From positions 62,001 through 126,000 of the forward strand of contig NZ_JAPTNL010000009.1 of the NCBI RefSeq assembly GCF_026891095.1: 64,000 nt of DNA, in the 5' to 3' direction. The position numbers were made by a program, and so were the translations under genes. The DNA comes from Roseovarius salincola. GTDB taxonomy: Bacteria > Pseudomonadota > Alphaproteobacteria > Rhodobacterales > Rhodobacteraceae. Below, in pieces: positions 25,423-32,972 of this stretch (the first letter of the stretch is position 1; each line of letters starts with the position of its first letter). Under the pieces are notes generated by a model. It saw only the letters and a list, made by a program, of their open reading frames with translations. It ran no database searches and was not told where the DNA came from.

Positions 25423-25842
25423 ATGGATTTCACAAGACGCGAAACCCTGGTCATTGGTGCCGCCACCGCTGCGGTGGTGACGCTGCCGATGCCCGCCATG
25501 GCCTCGGCCGTGGATGACGCGATCGCCGAGTTCACCGGCGGTGCCGACGTGAGCGATGGCGGCGTCGATCTGGAGGCACCTGAGATCGCCGAGAACGGCA
25601 ATACCGTGCCGATCGAAGTGGGTGCCGAAGGCGCGAGCGCGATCATGGTGCTTGCCGCAGGCAACCCGACACCGGGTGTGGCGACGTTCAACTTCGGCCC
25701 GCTGGCCGGGGCGCAGAGCGCAAAGACCCGTATCCGCCTGGCCGGCACGCAGGACGTGATCGCCGTCGCCAAGATGGCCGACGGCAGCTTTGCCAAGGCG
25801 CAGAAGAACGTCAAGGTAACCATCGGCGGCTGCGGCGGCTGA
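25423..25842 (+). CDS. soxY: SoxY, sulfur-carrier subunit
   Basis: Carrier protein on whose C-terminal cysteine the sulfur substrate is bound through the whole Sox cycle. It has 139 residues, a Tat signal (TRRETLVIGAATAAVVTLP, cleaved near ASA) and the hallmark GGCGG terminus with the swinging-arm cysteine at 137. The ATG at 25423 has AAGGAG 6 bases upstream; the ATG at 25417 is too close to it. SoxY pairs with SoxZ, encoded 20 bases downstream, and the complex is exported together because SoxZ has no signal. Confidence 0.97.
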   Translation: MDFTRRETLVIGAATAAVVTLPMPAMASAVDDAIAEFTGGADVSDGGVDLEAPEIAENGNTVPIEVGAEGASAIMVLAAGNPTPGVATFNFGPLAGAQSAKTRIRLAGTQDVIAVAKMADGSFAKAQKNVKVTIGGCGG

Positions 25843-25862
25843 GCGAGAAGGAGTAGAGAACT

Positions 25863-26192
25863 ATGGCAGAAGGTGTACGCCCCCGCGTGAAGGCGCCCAA
25901 GTCGGCCGATGCCGGCGAGGTTGTGGTCATCAAGACCCTGATCAGCCACAAGATGGAATCCGGTCAGCGCAAGGACAGTGACGGCAACGTCATCCCGCGC
26001 TCGATCATCAACCGCTTCACCTGCGAGTTCAACGGCGAGAGCGTCGTGGACGTCAAGATGGAGCCTGCGATCTCGACCAATCCGTATTTCGAGTTCGAGG
26101 CCACGGTGCCCGAAGCCGGTGACTTCCAGTTCACCTGGTATGATGATGACGGGTCGGTTTACGAAGACACGAAATCGGTCTCGGTTGGCTGA
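25863..26192 (+). CDS. soxZ: SoxZ, SoxY partner
   Basis: Small beta-sandwich protein of 109 residues forming the SoxYZ heterodimer. It has no signal peptide and starts MAEGVRPRVKAPKSADAGE, typical of SoxZ; it is carried through the Tat pathway with SoxY. The middle (IPRSIINRFTCEFNGESV) and end (FTWYDDDGSVYEDT) match the family. GAAGGAG precedes the start. A hairpin lies between it and soxA. Confidence 0.96.
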   Translation: MAEGVRPRVKAPKSADAGEVVVIKTLISHKMESGQRKDSDGNVIPRSIINRFTCEFNGESVVDVKMEPAISTNPYFEFEATVPEAGDFQFTWYDDDGSVYEDTKSVSVG

Positions 26193-26212
26193 TCGAATAT
26201 AATTATAATGGT

Positions 26213-26246
26213 GCCCTGCCGGACCTCCGAGGGGGAATGGCAGGGC
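26213..26246 (+). other. intercistronic hairpin between soxZ and soxA
   Basis: GCCCTGCC (26213-26220) and GGCAGGGC (26239-26246) pair as an 8-bp stem with an 18-base loop. It ends 18 bases before soxA. Just upstream is the AT palindrome TATAATTATA (about 26199-26208), a promoter-like sequence. No T-run follows, so it is more likely an RNA-stability or partial-attenuation element. Confidence 0.55.
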
Positions 26247-26264
26247 CGCCAAAGGGAGGAACGC

Positions 26265-27119
26265 ATGAAATTCAATGCAATGACAGCCGTGGCAGCCCTG
26301 ATGCTGGCAATGCCGGGCGCGGTCGCAGCGGACCCGGACGATGACAATCTGGTCATCAACGGCGAGCTGGAGATGACCACCAAGGCGCCACTGCCCGCGC
26401 ATATGGAAGAGGCCAACATGGACCAGATCATGTCCGGTTGGCATTTCCGCTCGGACGAGACCCAGGCGCTGGAGATGGACGATTTCGACAATCCCGGCAT
26501 GATCTTCGTCGATGCGGGCATCGACCAGTGGAACGCGGTCGAAGGCTCTGAGGGCAATTCCTGCGCGACCTGCCACGAGGATCCGTCCAGCATGAAAGGT
26601 GTGCGCGCCGTCTATCCCAAGTGGGACGAGGAGGCTGGCGAGGTGCAGACCGTCGCCATGCAGATCAACGATTGCCGCGAAAACAACATGGGTGCCGAGC
26701 CTTATGGCTACACCAGCGGAGAGATGGCGAACATGGAAGCCCTGATCGCGCTGCAGTCGCGCGGCATGCCGGTGGATGTGGCGATCGACGGTCCCGCCCA
26801 GGAAATGTGGGAAAAGGGCAAGGAAATCTATTACACCCGTTACGGTCAGCTGGAACTGAGCTGCGCCAATTGTCACGAGGACAATTACGGCAACATGATC
26901 CGCGCCGACCACCTGAGCCAGGGGCAGATCAACGGTTTCCCGACCTACCGCCTGAAAAACGCCAAGCTGAACACGGCGCATGGCCGCTTCAAGGGCTGCA
27001 TCCGCGATACCCGCGCGCATACCTTCGATCCGGGCAGCGACGAGTTCGTGGCGCTGGAGCTTTACGTCGCCAGCCGTGGCAATGGCTTGTCGGTCGAAGG
27101 CCCCTCGGTGCGTAACTGA
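26265..27119 (+). CDS. soxA: SoxA, diheme cytochrome of SoxXA
   Basis: Catalytic subunit of SoxXA, which attaches thiosulfate to SoxY. It has 284 residues with a signal peptide at 1-21 (LMLAMPGAVAA). Two heme sites are CATCH (100-104) and CANCH (200-204), so this is a diheme SoxA. Cys245 in RFKGCIRDTR is the conserved active-site cysteine that serves as heme ligand and carries a persulfide. The ATG at 26265 has GGGAGGA upstream. Strong hairpins separate it from soxB. Confidence 0.97.
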   Translation: MKFNAMTAVAALMLAMPGAVAADPDDDNLVINGELEMTTKAPLPAHMEEANMDQIMSGWHFRSDETQALEMDDFDNPGMIFVDAGIDQWNAVEGSEGNSCATCHEDPSSMKGVRAVYPKWDEEAGEVQTVAMQINDCRENNMGAEPYGYTSGEMANMEALIALQSRGMPVDVAIDGPAQEMWEKGKEIYYTRYGQLELSCANCHEDNYGNMIRADHLSQGQINGFPTYRLKNAKLNTAHGRFKGCIRDTRAHTFDPGSDEFVALELYVASRGNGLSVEGPSVRN

Positions 27120-27127
27120 TACGATCC

Positions 27128-27235
27128 CGGCCGGGGCGGCGAAAACCGCCCCGGCCGCCCCGCTGCCTGCATGACATCGAAACCCGAGGCCGCGTGGCCT
27201 CAGAACCGGCTCCTGCGCCAAGGGCGCGGAGCGGC
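27128..27235 (+). other. three hairpins in the soxA-soxB gap
   Basis: The 142-base gap holds a perfect 12-bp stem, 27128-27139 with 27146-27157, closed by a GAAA-type loop; then GAGGCC (27186-27191) with GGCCTC (27196-27201); then a bulged stem about 27209-27232 (GCTCC-GCGCC with GGCGC-GGAGC). No T-tract follows the first, so it looks like an mRNA-processing or stabilising element instead of a full terminator. Confidence 0.6.
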
Positions 27236-27261
27236 AGAACTCTAACCACTCGGAGCCAGAC

Positions 27262-28959
27262 ATGATCTCTCGTCGCGATTTTCTTCAGGTCAGCATGGCG
27301 GCCTCGGCGCTTTACGGTGCATCGGGCTTTGGCAACTGGGCGAAGCTGGCCGCGCAGCAGGCGCTGACCCAGGATCAGTTGCTGGAATTCGAAACCTTCG
27401 GCAATGTCAGCCTGATCCATATCACCGACATTCACGCGCAGATGAAGCCGATCTATTTCCGCGAGCCGGAGATCAATATCGGCGTCGGCGCCAACAAGGG
27501 CGAGGTGCCCCATGTCACCGGCGCGGATTTCCGCAAGCTCTATGGCATCGAGGATGGCAGCCCCAGCCACTACGCGCTGACCTATAACGATTTCTCGGCG
27601 CTGGCGAAGGAATATGGCCGGGTCGGCGGGCTGGACCGCGTGGCCACCGTGGTCAAGGCGATCCGTGCGGCGCGCCCGGATGCGCTGCTGCTGGATGGCG
27701 GCGACACATGGCATGGTTCCTATACCTGTCATCACACCGAGGGCCAGGACATGGTCAACGTGATGAATGCCCTCAAGCCCGACGCGATGACCTTTCACTG
27801 GGAATTCACCCTGGGTCAGGACCGGATGCGCGAGCTGGTCGAAGGGCTGCCGTTCGATGCGATGGGGCAGAACATTTTCGATGCCGAGTGGGATGAGCCC
27901 GCAGCGGAGTTCAAGCCCTATGAATTCTATGAGCGCGGCGGCGTGAAGATCGCCGTGATCGGCCAGGCCTTCCCCTATATGCCGATCGCCAACCCCGGCT
28001 GGATGTTCCCCGATTACAGCTTCGGCATTCGCGATTCGCACATGCAGAAGATGGTCGACGAAGTGCGCGCGAAGGGCGCGGAACTGGTGGTCTGTCTGAG
28101 TCATAACGGCTTTGACGTGGACAAGAAGATGGCCGGCATCGTCAAGGGAATCGACGTGATCCTGACCGGTCACACCCATGATGCGCTGCCCGAACCGGTG
28201 CTGGTGGGCGAGACGATCCTGATCGCCAGCGGATCGAACGGCAAGTTCGTGAGCCGTGTCGATCTTGATGTGCGCGACGGGCAGATGATGGGGTTCCGCC
28301 ACAAGCTGATCCCGATCTTCAGCGACGTGATCGAATCAGACGCGGATGTCGCGGCGCTGATCGAAGAGCAGCGCGCGCCCTTTGCCAGCGAACTGAGCGA
28401 GGTGATCGGCCAGACCGACAGCCTGCTTTACCGTCGCGGCAATTTCAACGGATCGTGGGATGACCTGATCTGCGACGCGCTGTTGAGCGAACGCGATGCC
28501 GAAATCGCCATGAGCCCCGGCGTGCGCTGGGGGCCGAGCCTGATCCCCGGCGACGACATCACCCGCGAGGATATCTGGAACGTCACCTCGATGAGCTATG
28601 GCGAAGCCTATCGCAGCGAGATGACGGGCGAATTCATCAAGGTGATTCTGGAGGACGTGGCCGACAACATCTTCAACCCTGATCCCTATTATCAGCAGGG
28701 TGGCGACATGGTGCGGATTGGCGGCATGGCCTATGCGATCGACATCTCCAAGCCCCAGGGCGAGCGGATCAGCGACATGACATTGCTGAGCACCGGCGAG
28801 GCGATCGACCCGTCGCGCAACTATGCCGTGGCCGGTTGGGCCAGCGTCAACGAGGGCACCGAAGGGCCGCAGATCTGGGACGTGGTGGAAAACCATATCC
28901 GCAAGCAGGGAACCGTTTCCCTTGAACCGAACACGAGTGTGAAGGTCAGCGGCCTCTGA
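27262..28959 (+). CDS. soxB: SoxB, Mn-dependent thiosulfohydrolase
   Basis: Hydrolyses the terminal sulfone of SoxY-bound substrate, releasing sulfate; diagnostic gene for thiosulfate oxidation. It has 565 residues with a Tat signal (SRRDFLQVSMAASALYG). Dinuclear metal motifs of the 5'-nucleotidase-like fold are HITDIHAQ, LDGGDTWHGS, FHWEFTLG, CLSHNGFD and TGHTHDALPEP; the C-terminal domain holds the substrate pocket (TSMSYGEAYRSEMTG). Preceded by CGGAG 7 bases from the ATG. Followed by soxC after 96 bases that hold an AT-rich dyad. Confidence 0.98.
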   Translation: MISRRDFLQVSMAASALYGASGFGNWAKLAAQQALTQDQLLEFETFGNVSLIHITDIHAQMKPIYFREPEINIGVGANKGEVPHVTGADFRKLYGIEDGSPSHYALTYNDFSALAKEYGRVGGLDRVATVVKAIRAARPDALLLDGGDTWHGSYTCHHTEGQDMVNVMNALKPDAMTFHWEFTLGQDRMRELVEGLPFDAMGQNIFDAEWDEPAAEFKPYEFYERGGVKIAVIGQAFPYMPIANPGWMFPDYSFGIRDSHMQKMVDEVRAKGAELVVCLSHNGFDVDKKMAGIVKGIDVILTGHTHDALPEPVLVGETILIASGSNGKFVSRVDLDVRDGQMMGFRHKLIPIFSDVIESDADVAALIEEQRAPFASELSEVIGQTDSLLYRRGNFNGSWDDLICDALLSERDAEIAMSPGVRWGPSLIPGDDITREDIWNVTSMSYGEAYRSEMTGEFIKVILEDVADNIFNPDPYYQQGGDMVRIGGMAYAIDISKPQGERISDMTLLSTGEAIDPSRNYAVAGWASVNEGTEGPQIWDVVENHIRKQGTVSLEPNTSVKVSGL

Positions 28960-28990
28960 ACAGGGCCGCCACCTGACTGACAGGAGATTT

Positions 28991-29029
28991 CATCTTCATC
29001 TATCCGACAAATGCATATAGATGAATATG
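28991..29029. repeat. AT-rich dyad between soxB and soxC
   Basis: TTCATCTAT (28995-29003) and ATAGATGAA (29017-29025) are perfect 9-base arms with a 13-base spacer; CAT/ATG extend the arms past one mismatch. It sits 30 bases before soxC in DNA far more AT-rich than the surroundings. Could be an operator with an internal promoter or a weak RNA hairpin. Confidence 0.6.
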
Positions 29030-29055
29030 ATGTTGTAAGAGGAGGCTTTGGACAG

Positions 29056-30339
29056 ATGACAGCCGATAACGAAAAGAAGGGTGCATCGCGCCGCGCGTTC
29101 CTGAAGGGCGCGGTGGCGGCGGGCGGGGCCGTGGCCGGCGCCGGGATGGCGCGCGCCGCCGAGCCCGATCCGCTGATCACCGAGGTTCAGGAATGGGCCA
29201 GCGGCCTGGGCGAGGGCGTGGACGCCACGCCCTATGGCATGCCGATCCAGTATGAAAGCGACGTGATCCGGCGCAACGTGGAATGGCTGACCGCGGATAC
29301 GATCAGTTCGATCAACTTCACGCCGATCCACGCGCTTGACGGCACGATCACCCCGCAGGGCTGCGCCTTCGAGCGCCACCATTCGGGCGCGATCGAGCTG
29401 AAGAAGGAAGATTACCGGCTGATGATCAACGGGCTTGTCGACAAGCCGATGATCTTCACCTACGCCGATCTTGAACGTTTCCCGCGCGAGAACCACGTCT
29501 ATTTCTGCGAATGCGCCGCCAATACCGGCATGGAATGGGCGGGCGCGCAGCTCAATGGCGCGCAGTTTACCCATGGCATGATCCACAACATGGAATATTC
29601 CGGCGTTTCGCTACGCACGCTTCTGACCGAGGCGGGCATGGAGACCACGGGCGACCTGTCGGACAAGTGGGTTTATGTCGAAGGCGCGGATGCGTCCTCG
29701 AACGGGCGTTCGATCCCGATGGACAAGGCGCTGGACGACGTTCTGGTCGCCTTCAAGGCCAATGGCGAGGCGCTGCGCAAGGAACATGGCTATCCCGTGC
29801 GCCTGGTCGTGCCGGGCTGGGAAGGCAACATGTGGGTCAAGTGGCTGCGCCGCATCGAGGTGATGGACGGCCCCGTGGAAAGCCGCGAGGAAACCAGCAA
29901 ATACACCGACACGCTGGAAGACGGCACCAGCCGCAAATGGACCTGGGTGATGGATGCCAAATCGGTCGTCACCAGCCCCAGCCCGCAATCGCCGATCACG
30001 CATGGCCCCGGCCCATTGGTCATTACCGGGCTTGCATGGTCTGGCCAGGGCAAGATCACCCGTGTCGATGTCTCCACCGATGGCGGCATGAACTGGCAGC
30101 AGGCGCGACTGGCCATGGAAGGCCAGACCAAGGCGCTGACGCGGTTCTACCTGGAAATCGACTGGGACGGCAGCGAGATGCTGCTTCAGTCGCGCGCGCA
30201 TGACGAGACGGGCTATGTCCAGCCCACCAAGGACGCGCTGCGCGAGGTCCGTGGCGAGAACTCGATCTACCACAACAACTGCATCCAGACCTGGTGGGTC
30301 AAGGAGAATGGGGAGGCAGAGAATGTCGAAGTCTCTTAA
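29056..30339 (+). CDS. soxC: SoxC, molybdenum subunit of sulfur dehydrogenase
   Basis: With SoxD it oxidises the SoxY-bound sulfane sulfur, yielding six electrons; its presence means sulfur is taken fully to sulfate. It belongs to the sulfite oxidase family, 427 residues, with a Tat signal (ASRRAFLKGAVAAGG). The Mo-pterin domain carries the ligand cysteine in FCECAANTG (Cys153 by alignment). The C-terminal part is the dimerisation domain (ITHGPGPLVITGLAWSG). The ATG at 29056 follows GGAGG by 10 bases. Its end overlaps the soxD start by 17 bases. Confidence 0.97.
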   Translation: MTADNEKKGASRRAFLKGAVAAGGAVAGAGMARAAEPDPLITEVQEWASGLGEGVDATPYGMPIQYESDVIRRNVEWLTADTISSINFTPIHALDGTITPQGCAFERHHSGAIELKKEDYRLMINGLVDKPMIFTYADLERFPRENHVYFCECAANTGMEWAGAQLNGAQFTHGMIHNMEYSGVSLRTLLTEAGMETTGDLSDKWVYVEGADASSNGRSIPMDKALDDVLVAFKANGEALRKEHGYPVRLVVPGWEGNMWVKWLRRIEVMDGPVESREETSKYTDTLEDGTSRKWTWVMDAKSVVTSPSPQSPITHGPGPLVITGLAWSGQGKITRVDVSTDGGMNWQQARLAMEGQTKALTRFYLEIDWDGSEMLLQSRAHDETGYVQPTKDALREVRGENSIYHNNCIQTWWVKENGEAENVEVS

Positions 30340-31546
30340 GCTTTACACTGCTCTGGGGGTCGCTTCGGCGGCGCTGATGACCGGGGCCTATAATTTCGCC
30401 GACCGCAGTATCGCACCGATGCCGCTGGATGCGCCGCGCCTGTCGGCGGAGTCGGTATCGCCCGACATGATGTTCATCGCCGCAGCCCGCGCGCAGGAGG
30501 CGGCCGACGCCAAGCGCATCGGACTCGGGCGCGAAGCGCTGCCCGAGGAGATCGCGGCCTGGGACGTGGATGTGCGCCCTGACGGTTCGGGCCTGCCCGA
30601 AGGTTCGGGGTCGGTCATGGATGGCGAGGAGCTGTTCGTCGATTACTGCGCCGTGTGCCACGGCGATTTCGCCGAGGGTGTGGACAACTGGCCCTCGCTG
30701 GCCGGGGGTGACGACACCCTGGCCGACGAAGACCCGGTGAAGACGGTTGGTTCCTATTGGCCCTACCTGTCGACTGCCTGGGATTACGTGCATCGCTCGA
30801 TGCCGTTCGGGGCGGCGCAGACGCTGAGCGCGGACGAGACCTATGCGATCGTGGCTTATATCCTTTATTCCAACTACCTGGTGGATGATGATTTCGTCCT
30901 GACCAAGGATAATTTCCTTGAGGTCGAGATGCCCAATGCCGACGGGTTCATCGTGGATGACCGCCCCGAAACGGAATATGGGCGCTTCAGCGAAGAACCC
31001 TGCATGGAGAACTGCAAGGACAGTGTCGAGATCACCATGCACGCCACCATTCTGGATGTGACACCCGATGAACAGGCCGAGGCAGACGCCGCCGAAGCGA
31101 TGGAAGAGGCGAACGCCGACACCAGTGCCGACGAGCAGATCGAGGCGATGACCGAGACCGAGGAGCCCGCGGCCGAAAGCGAAGCCGCGGCTGAACCCGA
31201 GGCCGCCGAGCCTGCCGCACTTGATATGGCATTGGTCGAAAAGGGTGAGGGCGTCTTCAGGCAGTGCAAGGCCTGTCACCAGGTCGGCGAGGGTGCCACG
31301 AACCGCGTCGGGCCGCAGCTGAACGGTATTGTCGGGCATCCCATGGGCGCCATCGACGGTTTCCGCTATTCCAAGACGCTTGAAGGCATGGGCGAAGAGG
31401 GCATGGTCTGGTCCGAAGAGAACCTGGCTGCATTCCTCGAGGATCCGCGCGGCTATGTCAAAGGCACCAAGATGTCCTTCAACGGTCTGCGCAAGGACGA
31501 GGACATTGACGCGGTGATCGAATATCTGAAGTCCTTCTCGCAATAG
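30323..31546 (+). CDS. soxD: SoxD, diheme cytochrome of sulfur dehydrogenase
   Basis: Electron-accepting partner of SoxC, 407 residues. A signal or anchor segment covers about 7-22. Heme sites are CAVCH in the first domain and CKACH in the second, the latter a cytochrome c2-like module (GPQLNGIVGHPMGAIDGF). The two are joined by an unusual acidic, alanine-rich linker of roughly 55 residues (EEANADTSADEQIEAMTETE). The ATG at 30323 overlaps soxC and is preceded by GGGAGG. A hairpin follows the stop. Confidence 0.95.
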   Translation: MSKSLKLYTALGVASAALMTGAYNFADRSIAPMPLDAPRLSAESVSPDMMFIAAARAQEAADAKRIGLGREALPEEIAAWDVDVRPDGSGLPEGSGSVMDGEELFVDYCAVCHGDFAEGVDNWPSLAGGDDTLADEDPVKTVGSYWPYLSTAWDYVHRSMPFGAAQTLSADETYAIVAYILYSNYLVDDDFVLTKDNFLEVEMPNADGFIVDDRPETEYGRFSEEPCMENCKDSVEITMHATILDVTPDEQAEADAAEAMEEANADTSADEQIEAMTETEEPAAESEAAAEPEAAEPAALDMALVEKGEGVFRQCKACHQVGEGATNRVGPQLNGIVGHPMGAIDGFRYSKTLEGMGEEGMVWSEENLAAFLEDPRGYVKGTKMSFNGLRKDEDIDAVIEYLKSFSQ

Positions 31547-31560
31547 CGGGAAGGTGAACG

Positions 31561-31591
31561 GGGCCGGCCATGTGCCGGCCCTGTTGTCTTT
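31561..31591 (+). terminator. hairpin after soxD, partial terminator
   Basis: GGGCCGGC (31561-31568) pairs with GCCGGCCC (31574-31581), loop CATGT, followed by TGTTGTCTTT. It lies 15 bases after soxD and separates soxV-D from the thioredoxin-soxEF group. The T-tract is interrupted, so read-through is likely. Confidence 0.6.
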
Positions 31592-31647
31592 GCCCTCGAG
31601 GGGCAGGCTGGCGTACACTGGTGATGAACCTTTGGGAGGAGGGCACC

Positions 31648-32241
31648 ATGATTACACGCCGAACATTGCTGAGCACGCTGGCGGCAAGTGCTGTCACCGC
31701 GCCCTGTGCCTTTGCCGCCGAACTGGGCGATGACGGGCTGCACAAGCAGCCCTGGTTCATGGACAGTTTCCTGGAATTGCCCGACGATCTGGCAGATGCC
31801 GCCGAGCGGGACCGTCATCTCATGGTGCTGGTCGAGCAGAAGGGTTGCCCCTATTGCCGCGAGATGCACGAGGTCAATTTCGCCCGCACCGAGATCACCG
31901 ATTACATCCGGCAGCATTTCGATGTGGTGCAGCTGGACCTCTGGGGTGCGCGCGAGGTGGTCGATTTCGACGGCGAGGCGCTGGAGGAGTGCGCGCTGGC
32001 GCAGAAATGGGGCGTGAACTACACGCCCACGACGATCCTGTTCGCCGCCGCCCATGCCGGGGCCGGGGATGCGCGCGCCGCCGAGACGTTCCGCCTGCCG
32101 GGATATCTCAAGCCGTTCCACTATCTGTCGTCGCTGGAATATGTCGAGTCGGGCGAATATCGGAAGCAGCCGTTCCAGCGCTACCTGCAGGACAAGTTCG
32201 CCGAGTTGGAGGAGAAGGGTATTGATCCGGATGTATGGTAG
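31648..32241 (+). CDS. second SoxW-like periplasmic thioredoxin
   Basis: Protein of 197 residues with a Tat-like or Sec signal (MITRRTLLSTLAASAVTAP), the paralogue motif GDDGLHKQPW, redox site CPYC (Cys67, Cys70) and cis-proline YTPTTILFAA. It shares layout with soxW at 24200 but has CPYC instead of CIYC and a longer C-terminus. GGGAGGAGGG lies before the ATG at 31648. Its end overlaps soxE by 11 bases, so it is coupled to the sulfide dehydrogenase genes and may keep SoxEF or its products reduced. Assignment to a specific partner is inference. Confidence 0.88.
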   Translation: MITRRTLLSTLAASAVTAPCAFAAELGDDGLHKQPWFMDSFLELPDDLADAAERDRHLMVLVEQKGCPYCREMHEVNFARTEITDYIRQHFDVVQLDLWGAREVVDFDGEALEECALAQKWGVNYTPTTILFAAAHAGAGDARAAETFRLPGYLKPFHYLSSLEYVESGEYRKQPFQRYLQDKFAELEEKGIDPDVW

Positions 32242-32935
32242 GATCGCGGCCGCTTTGGCCGTTGTGATGATAAGCAGCGCGCCGGTCGGGGCCGAGGCGA
32301 TCGGCGATCCCGAAGAAGGCGAGGAGCTGTTCGGCATGTGTTCGGGCTGTCACGAGGTCGGAAAAGGTGCCGAGAATGGCATTGGCCCGCATCTCAACGG
32401 GATTTTCGGGCGCAAGGCGGCCTCGGTCGCCGAAGGCTACCGCTATTCCGAGGGCTTGCGGCGGGCCGGGGCAGATGGGCTGGTGTGGCATCTGGACAAG
32501 CTCGATGCCTATATCGAGAACCCCAAGGCGCTGGTCAGCGCAACGCGGATGAGCTTTGACGGATTGGAGGACCCCCAGGAGCGCGCCGATATCCTGGCCT
32601 ATCTGCGCCGGTTTTCGGACAACCCGCAGAACATCCCCGAGGCCGATCCGACGGCGCGCCCGAGAGAGGTGGAACTTGCCCCCGAGGTGCTGGCGCTGGT
32701 GGGGGATGCGGAATACGGTGAATATCTTTCGAGCGAATGCAAGACCTGCCACCAGGAGGACGGCAATGACGAGGGTATCCCGTCGATCACGAACTGGCCC
32801 GAGGAGGACTTCGTTGTCGCCATGCACGCCTATAAGCGCAAGTTGCGCCCGCACCCGGTGATGCAGATGATGGCCGGGCGGCTGTCGGCTGAAGAGATCG
32901 CCGCGCTGGCGGCATATTTTGAAAGTATCGACTAG
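32231..32935 (+). CDS. soxE: SoxE, diheme cytochrome c
   Basis: Periplasmic cytochrome of 234 residues: signal peptide 1-21, heme sites CSGCH near 36 and CKTCH near 170. The first domain is cytochrome c2-like (GPHLNGIFGRKAASVAEGYRY), the second is a shorter c-type domain. In Paracoccus soxE precedes soxF, and the two resemble the subunits of flavocytochrome c sulfide dehydrogenase. The ATG at 32231 overlaps the thioredoxin gene, suggesting coupled translation. It would take electrons from SoxF and pass them to cytochrome c2. Confidence 0.92.
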   Translation: MYGRIAAALAVVMISSAPVGAEAIGDPEEGEELFGMCSGCHEVGKGAENGIGPHLNGIFGRKAASVAEGYRYSEGLRRAGADGLVWHLDKLDAYIENPKALVSATRMSFDGLEDPQERADILAYLRRFSDNPQNIPEADPTARPREVELAPEVLALVGDAEYGEYLSSECKTCHQEDGNDEGIPSITNWPEEDFVVAMHAYKRKLRPHPVMQMMAGRLSAEEIAALAAYFESID

Positions 32936-32972
32936 ACCGGGCTGACCGGTCGTAAACTGGGAGGAGATTCTA

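Noticed and set aside
27164-27260. tRNA-like words on the minus strand of the soxA-soxB gap (GAGTGGTTAGAG, GGTTTCGAT)
   Set aside because: The would-be acceptor arms do not pair and no valid anticodon stem forms; part of the match is the soxB ribosome site read backwards.
25104-27263. A 719-codon minus-strand frame across soxX to soxA
   Set aside because: Antisense of well-defined sox genes; no ribosome site or recognisable motif.
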